A stretch of 64,000 bases of DNA from Rhyacichthys aspro (lineage: Eukaryota > Chordata > Actinopteri > Gobiiformes > Rhyacichthyidae). Of the stretch, positions 21,044 to 34,060 are shown piece after piece; the first letter of the stretch is position 1; the number at the start of each line of letters is the position of its first letter. The notes beneath the pieces are model-generated. The model was not told where the DNA came from, searched no databases, and saw only the letters and a program-made list of their open reading frames with translations. The DNA lies in NCBI GenBank assembly GCA_036850595.1, contig CM072154.1, forward strand, positions 14,453,330 through 14,517,329. The letters are read 5' to 3'. Made by a program: the position numbers and the translations under genes.

Positions 21044-22683
21044 GTATGTGCTAATTCACTCTGAATAATATACAGCACAAAGAGCCACCAGTGTAATGAT
21101 TCAAAACACTGGAGGTGCACAGAAAATAGTGTGTTTTAGTCTTTTAGTTATAACAGGAAGTGCACAGAGCCCCCTTCTCTCATAAAAACTCAACTTTTGT
21201 TTCTGACAGTTCTTTCTGTGGTGGAAAAAAGATCTAGGTTGGCAAAACATTAAGAAACATTGTCCACTTAATTTGTATGTACTTGGTTGAGCTATAAAAG
21301 TCGAATGTAAAAATTGACCAGTTTATAATTTTTGGGGGAAAAAAGGTCCAAAGGATTTTTCTTAAACAGACTTTACAGACTGTTTTTTTTTCTTTTAGTT
21401 GGGAAAATGGTTTAAATCCCAAATAGTATATTGTAAAAGCAACGATTTGTGAGGAAAACGGTCTTCGTGATGTCATCTACTGTTTATTATAACAGATTGT
21501 AATAGATGAGAACCTCTATTCAGAAACAGAAAAACTTGGCCAATCACATGCTCTCAAAGTCACATGCTTAAAAAAGGAGCACTTCCATTGGTCGACACAT
21601 TGTCATATGGCATTCCAAGAAGTTTGACAGCTGTCGATTAAGTGTATTTTCAGTGATGAATATGTCTTTTAACACAGCGAAACAGCTCATTAAAAAGAAA
21701 AGCATCAACAATGTTTAATGAGGAGATAATTACCTGAAGTCGTAGCTAAGTTAATGGTGAGCGCTAAACTTCAGTTTGGTGAAATGTTTTAGTATTTTGT
21801 GGAGAAAAATAATGCTTTGTTTTGTTGTTTTGTTTTTTCTAAAGCAGGAGAGGTCCTGAGGCTGGTTTTGGGGGTGAGTGGAGTCTTAGACAGGTACAGT
21901 AAAAAGAATATTAGGTAGTGGAGCATTAAAGGACAGTGTCGTTTCTGTGCAGTGCTGAAAAACTCTTCCATAAATTTTCTTGGTGTTAATAGAACTACTG
22001 AGGATCCTGCATCTAATCATAAAAAACATCTGACAAATATGATGCTGATCACATGCAGCACAACAGCTGTACCTGTCAATCTCAGTTCAAATCAATCATA
22101 TGTTGAACAGGAGGCAAGAAAAGAAAATTGAAGTGGAATAAATTACCTCCTTCGTGTTATTGTTTGCAGCAATATGAATGCATATTTAATCGCAAACTTT
22201 AACCTTTGACAATGACATCCTGTGGAACATCTGCATAATACCCCTTCCACTCATACATCATCATCAAAAAGAATAGAGCTGAGGGGTAACATTGATTGTA
22301 CTAAATTGGTTTTGGGATAAAATACCAAAGAACAGAGCTTTCTCATTGGTGCGTGTACACATGATGGATCTCTACATGAAGTGCAACCATCAGTTTGTGA
22401 AATGTGTTGTCGGTACATGAAAACAAAAGCGTGGAGTAAAATATGACACATTAGAGGCAAATTTGCGCCTAAAGAAGCCATGGCATAATAATGTTCTGTG
22501 TTCCTCCACAGAAAAATGCTTCTAATACATATTCCTATTTGGATACCTGAACATACTGTAGATGTGAACAATGTAGGCAGGTGAATTCTTCGAAATCCAA
22601 GCCATTGATTGGGCAGCAATTTTATCCTCCATTGGTATGCATAGACGCCTCTAGGGTCAGTGGCCTCTATCTGTGAATATAAG

Positions 22684-22899
22684 CTGCCGATCCTATATGG
22701 TACCTGTAACTAAAGAAACACAATTTCAGCAACTCTTTGCCTGGTGACGACTAGGAATGACACAATAATACACATTTACAATACATATGGAACTCGCAAT
22801 GGCTGCCAGATAGTGTTTGAAAGTGCTTAGATTGCATGCCACCCTCATTGTATGTAAGATGTTAATAAAGACATGTGAGCTTAAAAAAAAAAAAAAAAA
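22684..22899 (+). repeat. Possible retroposed fragment ending in AATAAA and a poly(A) tract
   Basis: AATAAA at 22864-22869 is followed 14 bases later by a pure run of 17 A (22883-22899), as at the 3' end of a retroposed mRNA or SINE. The bases after the tract (gaatacaa) resemble gaatataa at 22676-22683, a possible imperfect target duplication, which would make the insert about 216 bp. No coding sequence is recognisable in it. The left border is uncertain. Confidence 0.35.
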
Positions 22900-25846
22900 G
22901 AATACAAACCTTGGACAACCTTGGAATATACATCCTCAACAAATTGTCCTGACAGCCACTGAAGCTATTTGTGTTGAGGTGGAGGCGTGACAGAAAGACA
23001 AAACACAAATGAGCTGAAAAAGGAAAATGGCCGTTTTGTTCTCTGGATGAATGTCTTGCCTGTGTGTGTCATAATTAGTCACATAACATTTATATAACGT
23101 ATATGCTTTGTTTTCCATGAACAACAACCAACGAGGATGCACCTATTCACCTTCTGTCTTGTCTTGTATTGAAGTTGCTCCTAAACAATAAAGCATTATT
23201 CCATTAACCCACAGCTAAAAGTAGCTTTTGAGATTGAATTGAGGTCAAGGCCTTGAGTCTTTTATAATTCAAGATGTTTTGATGTAATAATGACAAATGA
23301 AACATCCCCCACTGGGCAAAAAGACATTCTTCACGTCCACATCCAAGTATGTGAATGACAAATGCTGATGTGATGATTGACCTTTGGAAAGGCTTGGAAG
23401 CACCTGCTGTGGGACCTTCATGGCTGAAATTCCTCAGATTCAAAAGGAAAGTTTTCCGTGGAATACATTTTACTCTGAAATTTCCAATCTGCATTTAATC
23501 AAAACAATCAGGGAGCTTTAAAACCATGTCAGAGAGCACATGCATAAATTACATTATAGAAACACACAAGAACCTTGTTAAATGTCATGATGGATGATCC
23601 ACCTTTGCAAAGCAGTTACTGAGTGCCTGGCCCTGTCTCTCTGTTCACTCGTCTTTGCTTCATTTCAGAGAAAGGACGCTGCATTTGAGAAGAGCAGACC
23701 TCAAGTAGAAACAACAGCATCTCTTCTTTGGAGTTTGTGTTTCTGGAAACCTGAAATCACACAGACATCAAACCTAAACCGTGTTTTTGGATCTCCTTAA
23801 AGCAAGACATCGTGTTGATGTTTCTTTTGGGGTTTTTTTGCAGAATGGCCTGCAGCCATTTAGTATGTCTAGTCGCTCTCCATGGTGCTGATCTGTTTCT
23901 TCAAGTTTCTTAAGTGTATTTCTACTTTATGCTAGTAACGCTTACTTAAAATCACACTTGCTCTGTATCAGCTAAGATGCCTAAATGAGTTTGTTGCTAG
24001 AGTTCACCCATTGTGCAGGATTTTTATGATTTTGCTATTTTTTATCGGCATGCTTCTGAATGACACCCTTTTTACTTTGGTCACATTATGAGCAGGAAAG
24101 TAAAAGTGGAATTGGAAAGCAGACAATTATTCAAATAAATGAAAGTGAGAAAATAAAAAAACAGAGTGTAATATTCTTGCTCTGGGCTCTGGAATTGCCT
24201 TTTTATCTTTCTCTCCCAAAGGAATTAAACATTGACTATTCAATGGTGCCAGTATTTATGTTCCTGAGAAAAAAAAAGAAAAACTTCTGAAGTTGTCTAA
24301 TCCTCCCTTTAACTTAAGTTGAAATAAACATTGCCATGAAACCATGTAGAGAGAGAGGTTCAGATTAAGAGTTGAATTTATTGGCAGTAAAAGAAATCAG
24401 TACCATGTCTTATGCTACAGCATGCTCAGAAAGAACACTGGGTTAATGGCCAAGGATTAAATCTAGTCTTTCAAGCCACAAGGCCACCTTTTGGCACAAG
24501 GGCATGCAGATTTCCATGACGTACACTATTGCACTATTGCATTTGAAGTGCGGTGATCTCACCTCAGTGCAATAATATTTAATAAAATGCATGATCTGTG
24601 TCACTTTTCTTAAAGGAGAGTGAGAAGAGTGGGTGTTCTTTTGATCACAAAACCAAACCTGAGTACTCCATAGAGATGCAAATTTGATGCTAAAATGCAT
24701 AAGGAAATGCTTCACATTTTGGCAGATTGATGCAGCGCACTGACAACATTAACAGCTTATTATTAAACTTATTACAGCTTATAACACTTCTGCAGCCCAT
24801 TATGCTTTTGACGTCTATTTCAGAAAGTGACAAAGAAACAATGTCTTGTTTACTCTCAACAAATGGTGTGCTTATACAATTTCACAGCAGGCACATGGGA
24901 AGACCAAGCACAACAGTTGGAGGCGTAATTCTTTTTCTATTGAATAACATACAAAGGCTGTAATAGCTACAGGCCCATATGTGCATTCATGTCGGATTAT
25001 GTGCAAAGGATTTATTATATTTGGGAATTGTCACATGGCTGTTTACCATCTACACTGTGGATCAATGGAAAAAGGAGGCAGGGGGATAGTGGAGCACAGA
25101 GGGGAGGTCCCGTGTCATTTACTCTATAGGACTCGCCCTTGAACATAAACACCCCTCGCATTTCCAAACAACAGCACCCCATAAAGCAGCACACGGATCA
25201 TAATTGACAATGAGCGCAGGGTGCTGGCGGCCGTGACTTGACTTTCAATGAGCTCCAATATGAGAAAACACAAAGCTGGAAGTGGTAGTAACCCCCATCT
25301 CTACACATGAGACCCCTCCTTATCCATCACTAGTACGCAATTGAAATGTAGCACCCTGGGAAAATCGTTGTGAAAGTGCTAATTAAAATATAGAACATGC
25401 GACTGTGTCTATATGTATATAAGCTGTGGTTCTTTATTAAACATGAAGCTACTCCTTGACAGTATAAATCTTAGTGCTTGGGGGGGGGGCTGCAGCAGAA
25501 GGTGATGGATTTCAAGCGCAGAAGTGAGAGAAATCAATTGTGCGGTGAAAATTTCCCCTCACCTGAGCTACCCATGGGTAAGGCTGCAGGCTATCGGAGC
25601 AGATGGGTGGGCAGGACACACATGAGCCAAAACGGGACAGAGATAGATAGATGCAGATGCTTAGAAGTGAGACTTGCTACAAATGTGCACTGAAGTAAGA
25701 AAGAAGTTGGAGTTTTTTATGAAGCCCAAAGATCATTACTGGACTTCTAAGAACTGATGTGTAAAAAATGGATTTGTTGAAAAGAAAAAAAGATCAAAAC
25801 TTTTATCTCGACCTCTACCTTTAAGTGCATTTATCGCTAAAGCAAC

Positions 25847-25870
25847 ACTACTACTACTACTACTACTACT
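25847..25870. repeat. (ACT)8 microsatellite
   Basis: Eight uninterrupted ACT units in non-coding sequence. Confidence 0.9.
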
Positions 25871-25959
25871 TTTGTCATTTGAGCCGGTGGTGCGACATTT
25901 ACAATTAATACTACAATACTCAAGCAGAAGATTGGAACGTACAGAATATTCGACTTGGG

Positions 25960-26400
25960 CATTTGTAAAAAGTTGCTGGCACACACACGGGTGGGCGTTG
26001 CAGCGTGTGGGAGCTCCTCTCTCCGTATTAATTAGCATCAGTGATGAATGGGCTTCTCGGAGTCGGCCCCTGCAGCTTGTCCTCCTCGTACAGCAGCCTG
26101 TCTGCGCGAGTATTGGGACAGGACGACATGGAGCGTGGCCTCTGTCTCCCCTGGGACGTCTCAGAACATCTGCTCCCCTGCTGCACATGTGTGTGTGTGC
26201 AGAATGTGGATAAACGCAGATGCAGCTGAAGTGATTTAATATCATGTTGGGCAATGTTAGGTAATACTGTGCACAACAATATTTATCATTGCTATAATAT
26301 GGGCTTACCGTTGAGCAATAGTTATCACTTTATTACCAATTGTGCGCACGTTTCATTAACGGATAAACGCTCATGTGCATGTTTATGATAATTGCTTTGT
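25960..26400. promoter_or_regulatory. Candidate conserved non-coding element
   Basis: A CpG-containing block (25970-26220) passes into an AT-rich block rich in homeodomain-like cores (attaattag at 26027-26035, then several caat and ttat motifs to 26400). Open frames exist on both strands but none carries a family signature. It looks more like an enhancer than a gene. Conservation was not tested. Confidence 0.3.
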
Positions 26401-28508
26401 TGTGACATTATATTTTATCTTTAATGAGGTTGGGGCGGGAGGTGGGGAGTGGGTACTTATTGAACTCACAGTCTCTATGTCTGTGGGAGTACTGTTAGAG
26501 TTTCTTAACAGATCAGGTCTAACAGCACCCCACACATTGGCCAAGTTCCTATAACAAAACTGAAATAAAGTTTTTTTCATCGAGGCTACACTGATAGTCA
26601 GGATAGAAATGTGTATATTGTTATTCTCTTCACTGTCCGTTTGTGTACTCTATGATCCCAAATTCTGTGTCTGAGAGTCCTTTTCTCGCCCCCACAGCTC
26701 ATTAATAATGATAAATAACATTCAGACCCCAAAACACACACAGATAAACACAAACCACTTATAGCTATACTGGTGAAATATGCCTGTTTTTTTGGAGTGT
26801 GTTTGTTTATCACATTCAGTAGAAACTCTTGTATAGATGCCTCTATGTTTATGTCCTGCTCAATAACCAAGCATGAAGTCAATGCAGACTGTTTCAAGCT
26901 AAACCCACAGCTCCAACTCTCTGTTTCCATAAATTCTCTGCTCATATGTAACCATTTGCTCATAAAAACTGAGACTGGGGCATCTCCAACTGCAACTCCC
27001 TCCATCTGTGCTGACTAAACAGCACCCAGCTTCGCACTGTTGGCAAGTGGGAGATATCTACTCCGCATTTATCTACCTTAAACATAGACCACCTGTGAAA
27101 CTCCTAAAAGAGAGTCACATAACAACTTTCACTTTGAAGGCACTGCAAGTGGCAAAGAAGATAAGGTCCAAAAAAATTTTCTCAGTCGCTTAGGCTACAT
27201 TATATTTACGTTTTATTCAGAGTGATTTCTTATGCATCTTATAATTAATATAACACTCACACAGTAATAACATTTTAGCCAAAGGTTCTGGTCATTAAAA
27301 CAAGCAGGAGTTAAAATAAGCCCTGACATTAGAGAATCATTGTGGTCATAGAAACACTGACCTTTGGCTTGACAAGAGTCATCCTGGTTGTACTCGTGCA
27401 AAGGCTAAGCTCTGCTATTTAAACCGGCCTTCGACTTTAAAATAACATCTCCTCACTTCCTCTGTTTCTCCTTCTGTCACTCACCAGCCCCGATACGACC
27501 TTTGCTTATGTCAAACAGTTGCAGAAATAGCTGACAGAGAGTAGACCATAGTCTTCCATAGTCTCATTTTTCAAACCTGGATAATACATAGGTAGGAATG
27601 GAGCTCAGCGAAGTTCTTCAAATACCACATTTTACGTATTTAAGTCAAGTGAGGTTGTCTATTAAGAGGTAAATTACCAGAGCCATCTCAGGAAAAGTGA
27701 AGAAGGTTTTGATAAAAAGAACAGATTAAAGAAAGCACTGGGAGCATGGCTATGGAATGAACAATTGGCTGCTGGGTTTTTATTTCTAAAAAGAGCCAGA
27801 GTTGTAAACAGAGGTTTCACAGGTTAAAGTCCAAATTGTTGTTTTTTTGAGCAAGCAGCCACCGTACTAAACAACCCAGCCTGAGGTATTATTCTCTGTG
27901 AAGCAGGTGCTCTGCGGACATATGGACAGTTTACTGTATCTATCCCAGTCCATTCATCAGCAGAAGTGACAGCCTTCTCAGCCCCTGAACTGTGGAACAG
28001 ACTCGCACATACAATAAAAAAACCCTGCTGAAAATGCAAGTGGTGTTGATCTGTATTTTTTGTGTTTCATCATTTGTATGGTAGATGATGCCCAGTATTT
28101 TACTGCTGATAAGTGAATGGATACTTAGCTGGATGGTGCAAGAACATATACGGCATATACAGAGCCATTTAAGACTTTATCGAGCGATTCCCAAACACGA
28201 TATACATCTATTTATATTCAGTAATCTCCACACAATAACACTAACCCCTGTATCTTTCACTGAAGCTCAAATGTGTGGCAGAAAGCCTAAAAGTGAACTA
28301 ACATTAAACCCCAACCATCTCCCACTGTGTGCTGTGCACTGCACTGTAAGTGTCATATGTATGAGCACATGACGGTTGGCCACACATGTGAAGAGCCCCT
28401 GCTCCGTGTAACTGTGGGGCTTTCCGCATGACGTGTACGACAGAAATAGTCCCTCTTTAAATGAAGCATGAACAGCGCCTGGCTTGCTGAAGATAGAGGG
28501 TCTGCTAA

Positions 28509-28565
28509 TGATGTAGCGCACATACTGTATGCATGTCTGCACTGGGCCTGTGGAGCGCTACATCA
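28509..28565. repeat. Inverted repeat, 11-bp perfect arms
   Basis: TGATGTAGCGC at 28509-28519 is exactly complementary to GCGCTACATCA at 28555-28565, with a 35-base loop that itself holds CATAC/GTATG. It could form a cruciform or RNA hairpin, or be a paired protein site. The stem is too short for a usual pre-microRNA. Confidence 0.6.
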
Positions 28566-28724
28566 AAGTCATTATCTCCTTTTTTACTTAATTGTCTGCA
28601 GGGATAAAAGGACTACCATGAGCCATGATAGATCACTACTGAACACCTCAAATAAATCAGCCACAAGTGTTTTGGCGCAGCACACCAACACAATGCGCGG
28701 CTTCCTCCAGCTGGGACAAGTGGG

Positions 28725-28760
28725 GTCTGTGTGTGTAAGTGTGTGCGTGTGTGTGTGTAG
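28725..28760. repeat. (TG)n imperfect microsatellite
   Basis: Alternating TG interrupted by aa and gc steps. It explains the Val/Cys and Thr/His-rich frames on both strands here, which are not genes. Confidence 0.8.
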
Positions 28761-30582
28761 TAAAAGCTGATAAGAGTAGCTTGGACGTGTCCTCTGGATG
28801 TCACAATACCCGGAGGGAGAAGGTGTCACAGAGCAGGATATCAGCCGAACAAGGACTGCTCTGCTCTGCTCTGCTGGATCTCAGGCTTCACCTCTGTACA
28901 CCTCTGCAGTCACTGAGCGCCCAAACTCATATTCATTCTCTTCTATCTGCCACATAGATATCCCTCAGGATTCTTTCCATGATTTTACCAACAGCTCAAT
29001 ATATTTCCCCTCTGCTTTGGCCCTGATCCACATAGGGGTGGAGTACAACACAACAACACTACAAAGAGGGGCTATTTTCAGTAACTCACAGCTTTATCAG
29101 GATCTAAGCCGAAGCGACAACCACCTTAGTGTAATTATGACTTGTGTAGAGCCTCTTCTATTCTTTAGAGTTTGGATTATGTAACACAAACCAATGCAGA
29201 ATGAGAGTCACATGTTAGACACAAAATGGACTATTACTCATTCACAGAAGAACAAGAAGTGGGCCTATATTTTTCTTGTAATTCTGGTGCTTGCTTGTGC
29301 TTTTTCCTTAGGATAGTTTGAAATGGTTATATACGTGGTTATACTTTGTTTGTCTGACACCTTAAGGTCATAGTCTGATGCATTTGGGTCAATTTAGAAG
29401 ACATAAGGCTTATTATTTACATATTACATACTAAAATTATTGAAATCCTATAAAAGCAGTATGTTTCCGCCAAGTTGACCTTTTCACCCCTTCCCTTCTT
29501 TACGGGGCTGGAGGTTCTGCTGTTGTGTTGCTGACATCTGTGCTGTTGATTTTAATAACATGTTGAATCTCCTTCTCTTTCTTATATTCTGTTATTAGTG
29601 TTTGGGCGTTTTTTTTTGTTTGTTTTTTTTAAATATTTTATTGATGACAGTAATGCACGCATGCAAGGTTTTAATGTGATGTAATCATGTAAATTTATTG
29701 ACATTATCTCCGGCCTATCAGTGGTGTATACCTGGGACAGCCTAGTTATTACAGTTTTATTGAAATTATGTCCGGACACTTTATTTGCCACATGTGAATG
29801 TAGCTGTCGATCGGTGGTAATGTTAGATCCGGTTCGCAGTATTGATCATCAGGTGGGTTTAAGTCGAAGAAGTGTACATGCTCTTATAACCAGCTTGACA
29901 TGGATTTATGGCTTTCTTTCTAAAGAGACCACTTCAGTATCTTTGGAATCATGTTATATACAATAGACAACTAATAGTCTTGTGGATAACTATATTTGAG
30001 AGGTCAACAGGCATCTGTGGGCAAGGCCATATTAACACACAGGCTAAAGCCCAGGAGCCTACCAGAGTTAGGGGCCTATTGTGAGCCAGCCGCCTTTGCA
30101 GAAAATAGATTTTCCCCCTTTGCAGCAGTTCAATGTTCGCATAATATTTCCCACCTTCACTAAGCACCTGAACGCACCCCTGCAGCGAGTAATGTAAGCA
30201 TCTGACTCCCGAGCATCTGTAAAACTTCGTTTGGTAATGTTTGTCTGAAAACGTGAGTGGGAGTAGGTGATTCATGATGGAAATAAACTTTCCTGATGTT
30301 CAAAGTTAAAAATGAGTATTATGTTAATAAAGATAAAGATGCTGTTATCTACTATTTTACATTTGGATTGTGTTCTGATGTTGCTCAGTTACATCTGGTT
30401 CCTGGCTTCAGGCCTTGTACAGGAAATGCAGCTTGCTTATTCCTTCATTATTAGTTTTTTTTTTCTTTCTGTAACACACATATGGGGAGCTCTAGAACCT
30501 CCCATCTCTGTTGCCTCATGGTGCATTAAGGCCGTCCTGTGTGTGGGAGGAAAAAGATAGAATTAATATTTCCCTACATACA

Positions 30583-30800
30583 TCTTCCGCTTAGTCCTGT
30601 TAGGGGTCAGGGGTGATTGGAGCCTGTCCCAGAAGCTTTGGGCCTGAGGCAGAGTACACCCTGGACAATGGCCAGTTAGTCACAGGACTGATATTTAGAC
30701 AGTGACAGACAACCATTTACTCTCACATTTATCCACTAGGGGCATTTACATTCACCAATTCACATACACTCATGTCTTTGGGAGGTGGGAGGAAGCCAGA
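30583..30800. repeat. Decayed teleost interspersed repeat
   Basis: Recognised by ordered consensus phrases: ggtcaggggtgattggagcc, gtacaccctggac, gacagacaaccattt, ttcaccaattcacat and catgtctttgggaggtggga ending in ggaagcc. This is the common fish repeat that usually reads ctggagcc, gtacaccctggacaggtcgc, caaccattcacactcaca and catgtctttggaggtgggag. Diverged, so old. Confidence 0.8.
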
Positions 30801-30821
30801 CTTAAGAGAGGTGAAAGTTGA

Positions 30822-30919
30822 CCTACTTCCTGTTCTGTTCTGCTGATTTTACTTGCCCTTGATACTACGACATCTCTTCCTAATCCAAAGTGGAAGAAGA
30901 AGGAAATCCACAGGAAAAA
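30822..30919. repeat. Copy 1 of a degenerate local duplicate
   Basis: Shares ordered blocks with 31158-31271: cttcct, ctgatttt, acttg, ccaaagtg or caaagtg, and ccacaggaaaa. Copies are about 350 bp apart, same orientation. The origin is unknown. Confidence 0.45.
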
Positions 30920-31157
30920 TATTAAAATTGCAAAAACTACAAAGAGAGTAATTCTCAGATCCCAAATTAAATTCACTACTTTCTACTTGACAGTCAGTTA
31001 ATGTTCACACATTGTGTAGCACAATGTAACCAGGAACTTAGACATTTACATAGAAGCCCATTTGAGAATTAAGATTATATGGATTTTTTTAAATTTCATT
31101 AAAAAGACATGACAGAAATATAACTAAAGTTAAAACAGACTTCTAGAAGAGCCACAG

Positions 31158-31271
31158 TTCCTTCCTCCTCCTTCGTCCTTCCTGATTTTTACTTGACCTC
31201 CTCTGTCATCTATCCTCTCTTGCCATTGGAGGAATCCATCAAAGTGAAGTTCAAAGAGCTCCACAGGAAAA
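31158..31271. repeat. Copy 2 of a degenerate local duplicate
   Basis: Same block order as 30822-30919, with an insertion of roughly 15 bases before the caaagtg block. The resemblance may continue downstream (tttacatacaagtccat here, tttacatagaagcccat near 31047-31063). Confidence 0.45.
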
Positions 31272-33819
31272 GGCTATACATTTTACATACAAGTCCATAC
31301 ATTTCTGTGTACTGATCGTGCCTGTTTGCATTAAGTGTGACTCCCTGTTATGTAATTTGAGCTGCGCACTAGATTATTCTCTCATTAGTCGAGGTCATCA
31401 AAGCAAGAACACATCAAAATGTTAGTTTGAAGTCTATACTCACAAGAAACATCTCTCATTTATCCATTTGTTTTCTAATCTTGCCATGAACCAAAGGCAG
31501 TTAATAGCATCCCGATCTGACCCGCTGTGTTAACTGTAAATGATGCATAAATGGTCGCTATTGATAACACTGATCAAAACTTTTTGTGGAGTTGGCTTTG
31601 AAGGACCTTTGATCTTGGTTAGTGACACCACATCTTCTTGTGATGTTTTGCTCTAATCAGTGTCAGAGAGAAGGCGAATCGCAGGCTGTGTTAATAACCT
31701 GTCGAGGACATTTAAACACAAGCATCGCTGGCAAACAAACAGACTTAAGAGTTAAAGGTTTTATTACCAGTTCAATTCACTGACAACAATAACGCATCTC
31801 ATTACAAAACTTTCTTTTCTTCACTGAAACCTTTTGGATTTGTTTTTACAAACTCCTTGCTCCTTGAACGCCACTCAAGCAGAAATTCACTGATAAAGCC
31901 TGTTTTTCACTAAAGTTGAAGCACAGCTTATGATGCACACAGTCTATTAAATTGTACAGTGACAGGCATCAAGCGGCAGGTTATGTCCCAGAACAGGTCC
32001 TCACCATTAAATATAAAGGAAAGATATTGATATAGTGGTCTATACCAAACTGAAGGGCTGTACTGTCACATGTCCTGACCATTGATTTTTAATATCATTT
32101 TTTGATGGTTCCTTGAAGGATCTTCAATCTGGCGTTAATGCAGTCAATTAAGGCCTCTATAGGGGGATCACGCTCAGTTAAAGTCGGGACACTAAAATAC
32201 ATCTTTTATTATGAAATCTTTAAACTTTTAAACTAATGAATGTACCAAGGCTTTTTGGTCCCTCCCACTGTCTGCCTTTCACTGAGACTTTCTGAAAGGT
32301 GACCCTGCCTCTCTGTTCTGTAAACAGTCAAACACTGTAATGATATTCAAAGGTCAACATGTAGATTTTGGTATTGACCAGACAGTTTATTGGGTTGCCT
32401 TATGTGTGCTTTGTTCTGAAGGTGCTTTAGATCATTAAACTGTAATCACTGGCTTTAGTTTAATGTGATCAACCTGTCACAACACGCCATGTGTCGGTCC
32501 CTAACTAAACAGACATTGTGTATGAAGCACAATGGTGGGTTTGGACAGACATATGACTCAGCGTGTATTTTAGAGGCAGCAGTCTATCAATAGCCAGTGT
32601 GGCTTGTTAATTCAGCTATCAGTCAGGGATTCAGGCATATTATACTGGCTCCAGGAAAGATATTTAGCATTAGGGGAGAGGAAGCCAAATATAACTGCTC
32701 ATATCTGTGTCTGAGACTCGAGGGAGGAAAAGTTGGTGGAGTTACAAAGTTTTGCAGATGGTGAAAAGATGGCAATGGCTAAAAAATGCTGAGATTGCTG
32801 AAGGAACTGTTATATAAACAAAACTAAAGTAGATTTCCACGGTACACAAATGTCAGCAGACAAAGACTTCATTAAATATACTTATAAAACAACTGGAGAA
32901 AAGAAGGAACACTAAAGTAATTTGTGATGATTTTCAACAAAAATAGAGTCCAAGCAAACTTTAAACCAGGCAAAAACAAATGAGAACCTAAACCTGATTC
33001 CCAGCCACAGACAGTCCAATGCAGCCGATTCAGTGAGGAATGAAAAGTAAATTAGAATTAAATTAGATTAAACTTTAACGTAAACACAATGTATTTCTTT
33101 ATCTGTAACATGGATTGTGGAATGTGTTTTTGTACCTCTCCAAGGCAGCATGTTATTAATTCTACAATTGCAAAGCCTTTAAAAACTTTCTCATGTCTGA
33201 AGTCTTGATGTGATCATTCACATTAAAAAAAATGCTAAAATGTGATTACTTCAGTGATTTAACCAGACTTTTTCAAATCAAGATTGATCTAGTGTACGAT
33301 AATACTATGATATCTCTTTACATGTTTGACCCCTGCAGTAATCTGTATTAATCTGTGTCTTTTACCAATTTTAAAACTCACAAAAGGGAACACATTATTC
33401 TTTCAATTGCACAATAAAGCCCTTTTAATATTAATAAAGACAGTGTATGGAGTATGACGTCATCCAAAGACAGACAAAGACTGATTTACCCAGTGCATTG
33501 TGTTTAGTCAAAGTGGAGATATGGCTTATTGGCACCTGGAGCTCCCGAGCCATTTAAACCTCTTACGTGTTGATTGAATCCATTCTGTGAGAGATATCAC
33601 GCATGTTACCGATAAAGGTCAACCCTTTCTCCAAGAGCACCAGCCACTGAATCCTCCTCGTGCGACACAAACATAATCAAACTGAAGAGCCCAGACAAAT
33701 TTAATAGCATACACGTGTTGGAAATGCACAGACAGCACATGTGACAGACTTTTCACTTATACGACATACAGGGCCGAGGAAGTGATACATGCTGATTTAT
33801 TATGAAAGCAGTGCTGTAA

Positions 33820-34060
33820 TTAAATGGAGCCCTCTGCGAAAAGGTTTCCAGGCTGCAGCCGGAGCGTGCTTTTTTCGATCTCAACTGGGGTGCTCACAAT
33901 AATTAGCCACCAAGCAGCGTCTGCCTGCGAGGGTTCATCTAGAGACGGCTGTGATGAACATGAGACTGTGTTTGCATGCGTGTTTGAAGTGGTGAATGAC
34001 TTGTGGGCTTTGAGAAAGAAGATATAACACACAGCATCACACGCGTCCCCCAGCAGTGAG
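33820..34060. promoter_or_regulatory. Candidate conserved non-coding element
   Basis: A complex, CpG-containing block in an AT-rich setting, with a TAAT core (caataattagcc at 33897-33908) and a run open on both strands (67 codons plus, 70 codons minus) that no family signature explains. Such doubly open blocks are common in constrained non-coding DNA. Conservation was not tested. Confidence 0.3.

Larger units (their letters stand above)
17091..25800. other. Gene-free stretch, no coding gene recognised
   Basis: Unique AT-rich sequence. The ORFs are short, without family motifs or paired splice signals. Noted within: a short AGGAGC tandem (about 21022-21043), a poly(A) run after AATAAA (22883-22899), G10 at 25480-25489, and complex stretches around 18.18-18.40 and 20.40-20.66 kb that could be regulatory. 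The next gene of the human order (SPATA2) was not found. Confidence 0.5.

Noticed and set aside
25736..26254. A 172-codon minus-strand ORF, the longest in the desert
   Set aside because: It contains a poly-Ser run made by the (ACT)8 microsatellite and no family motif; the same interval is open in three other frames. More likely a GC-richer non-coding block.
28584..28829. Thr/His-rich and Val/Cys-rich frames near 28.7 kb
   Set aside because: Translations of the (TG)n tract.
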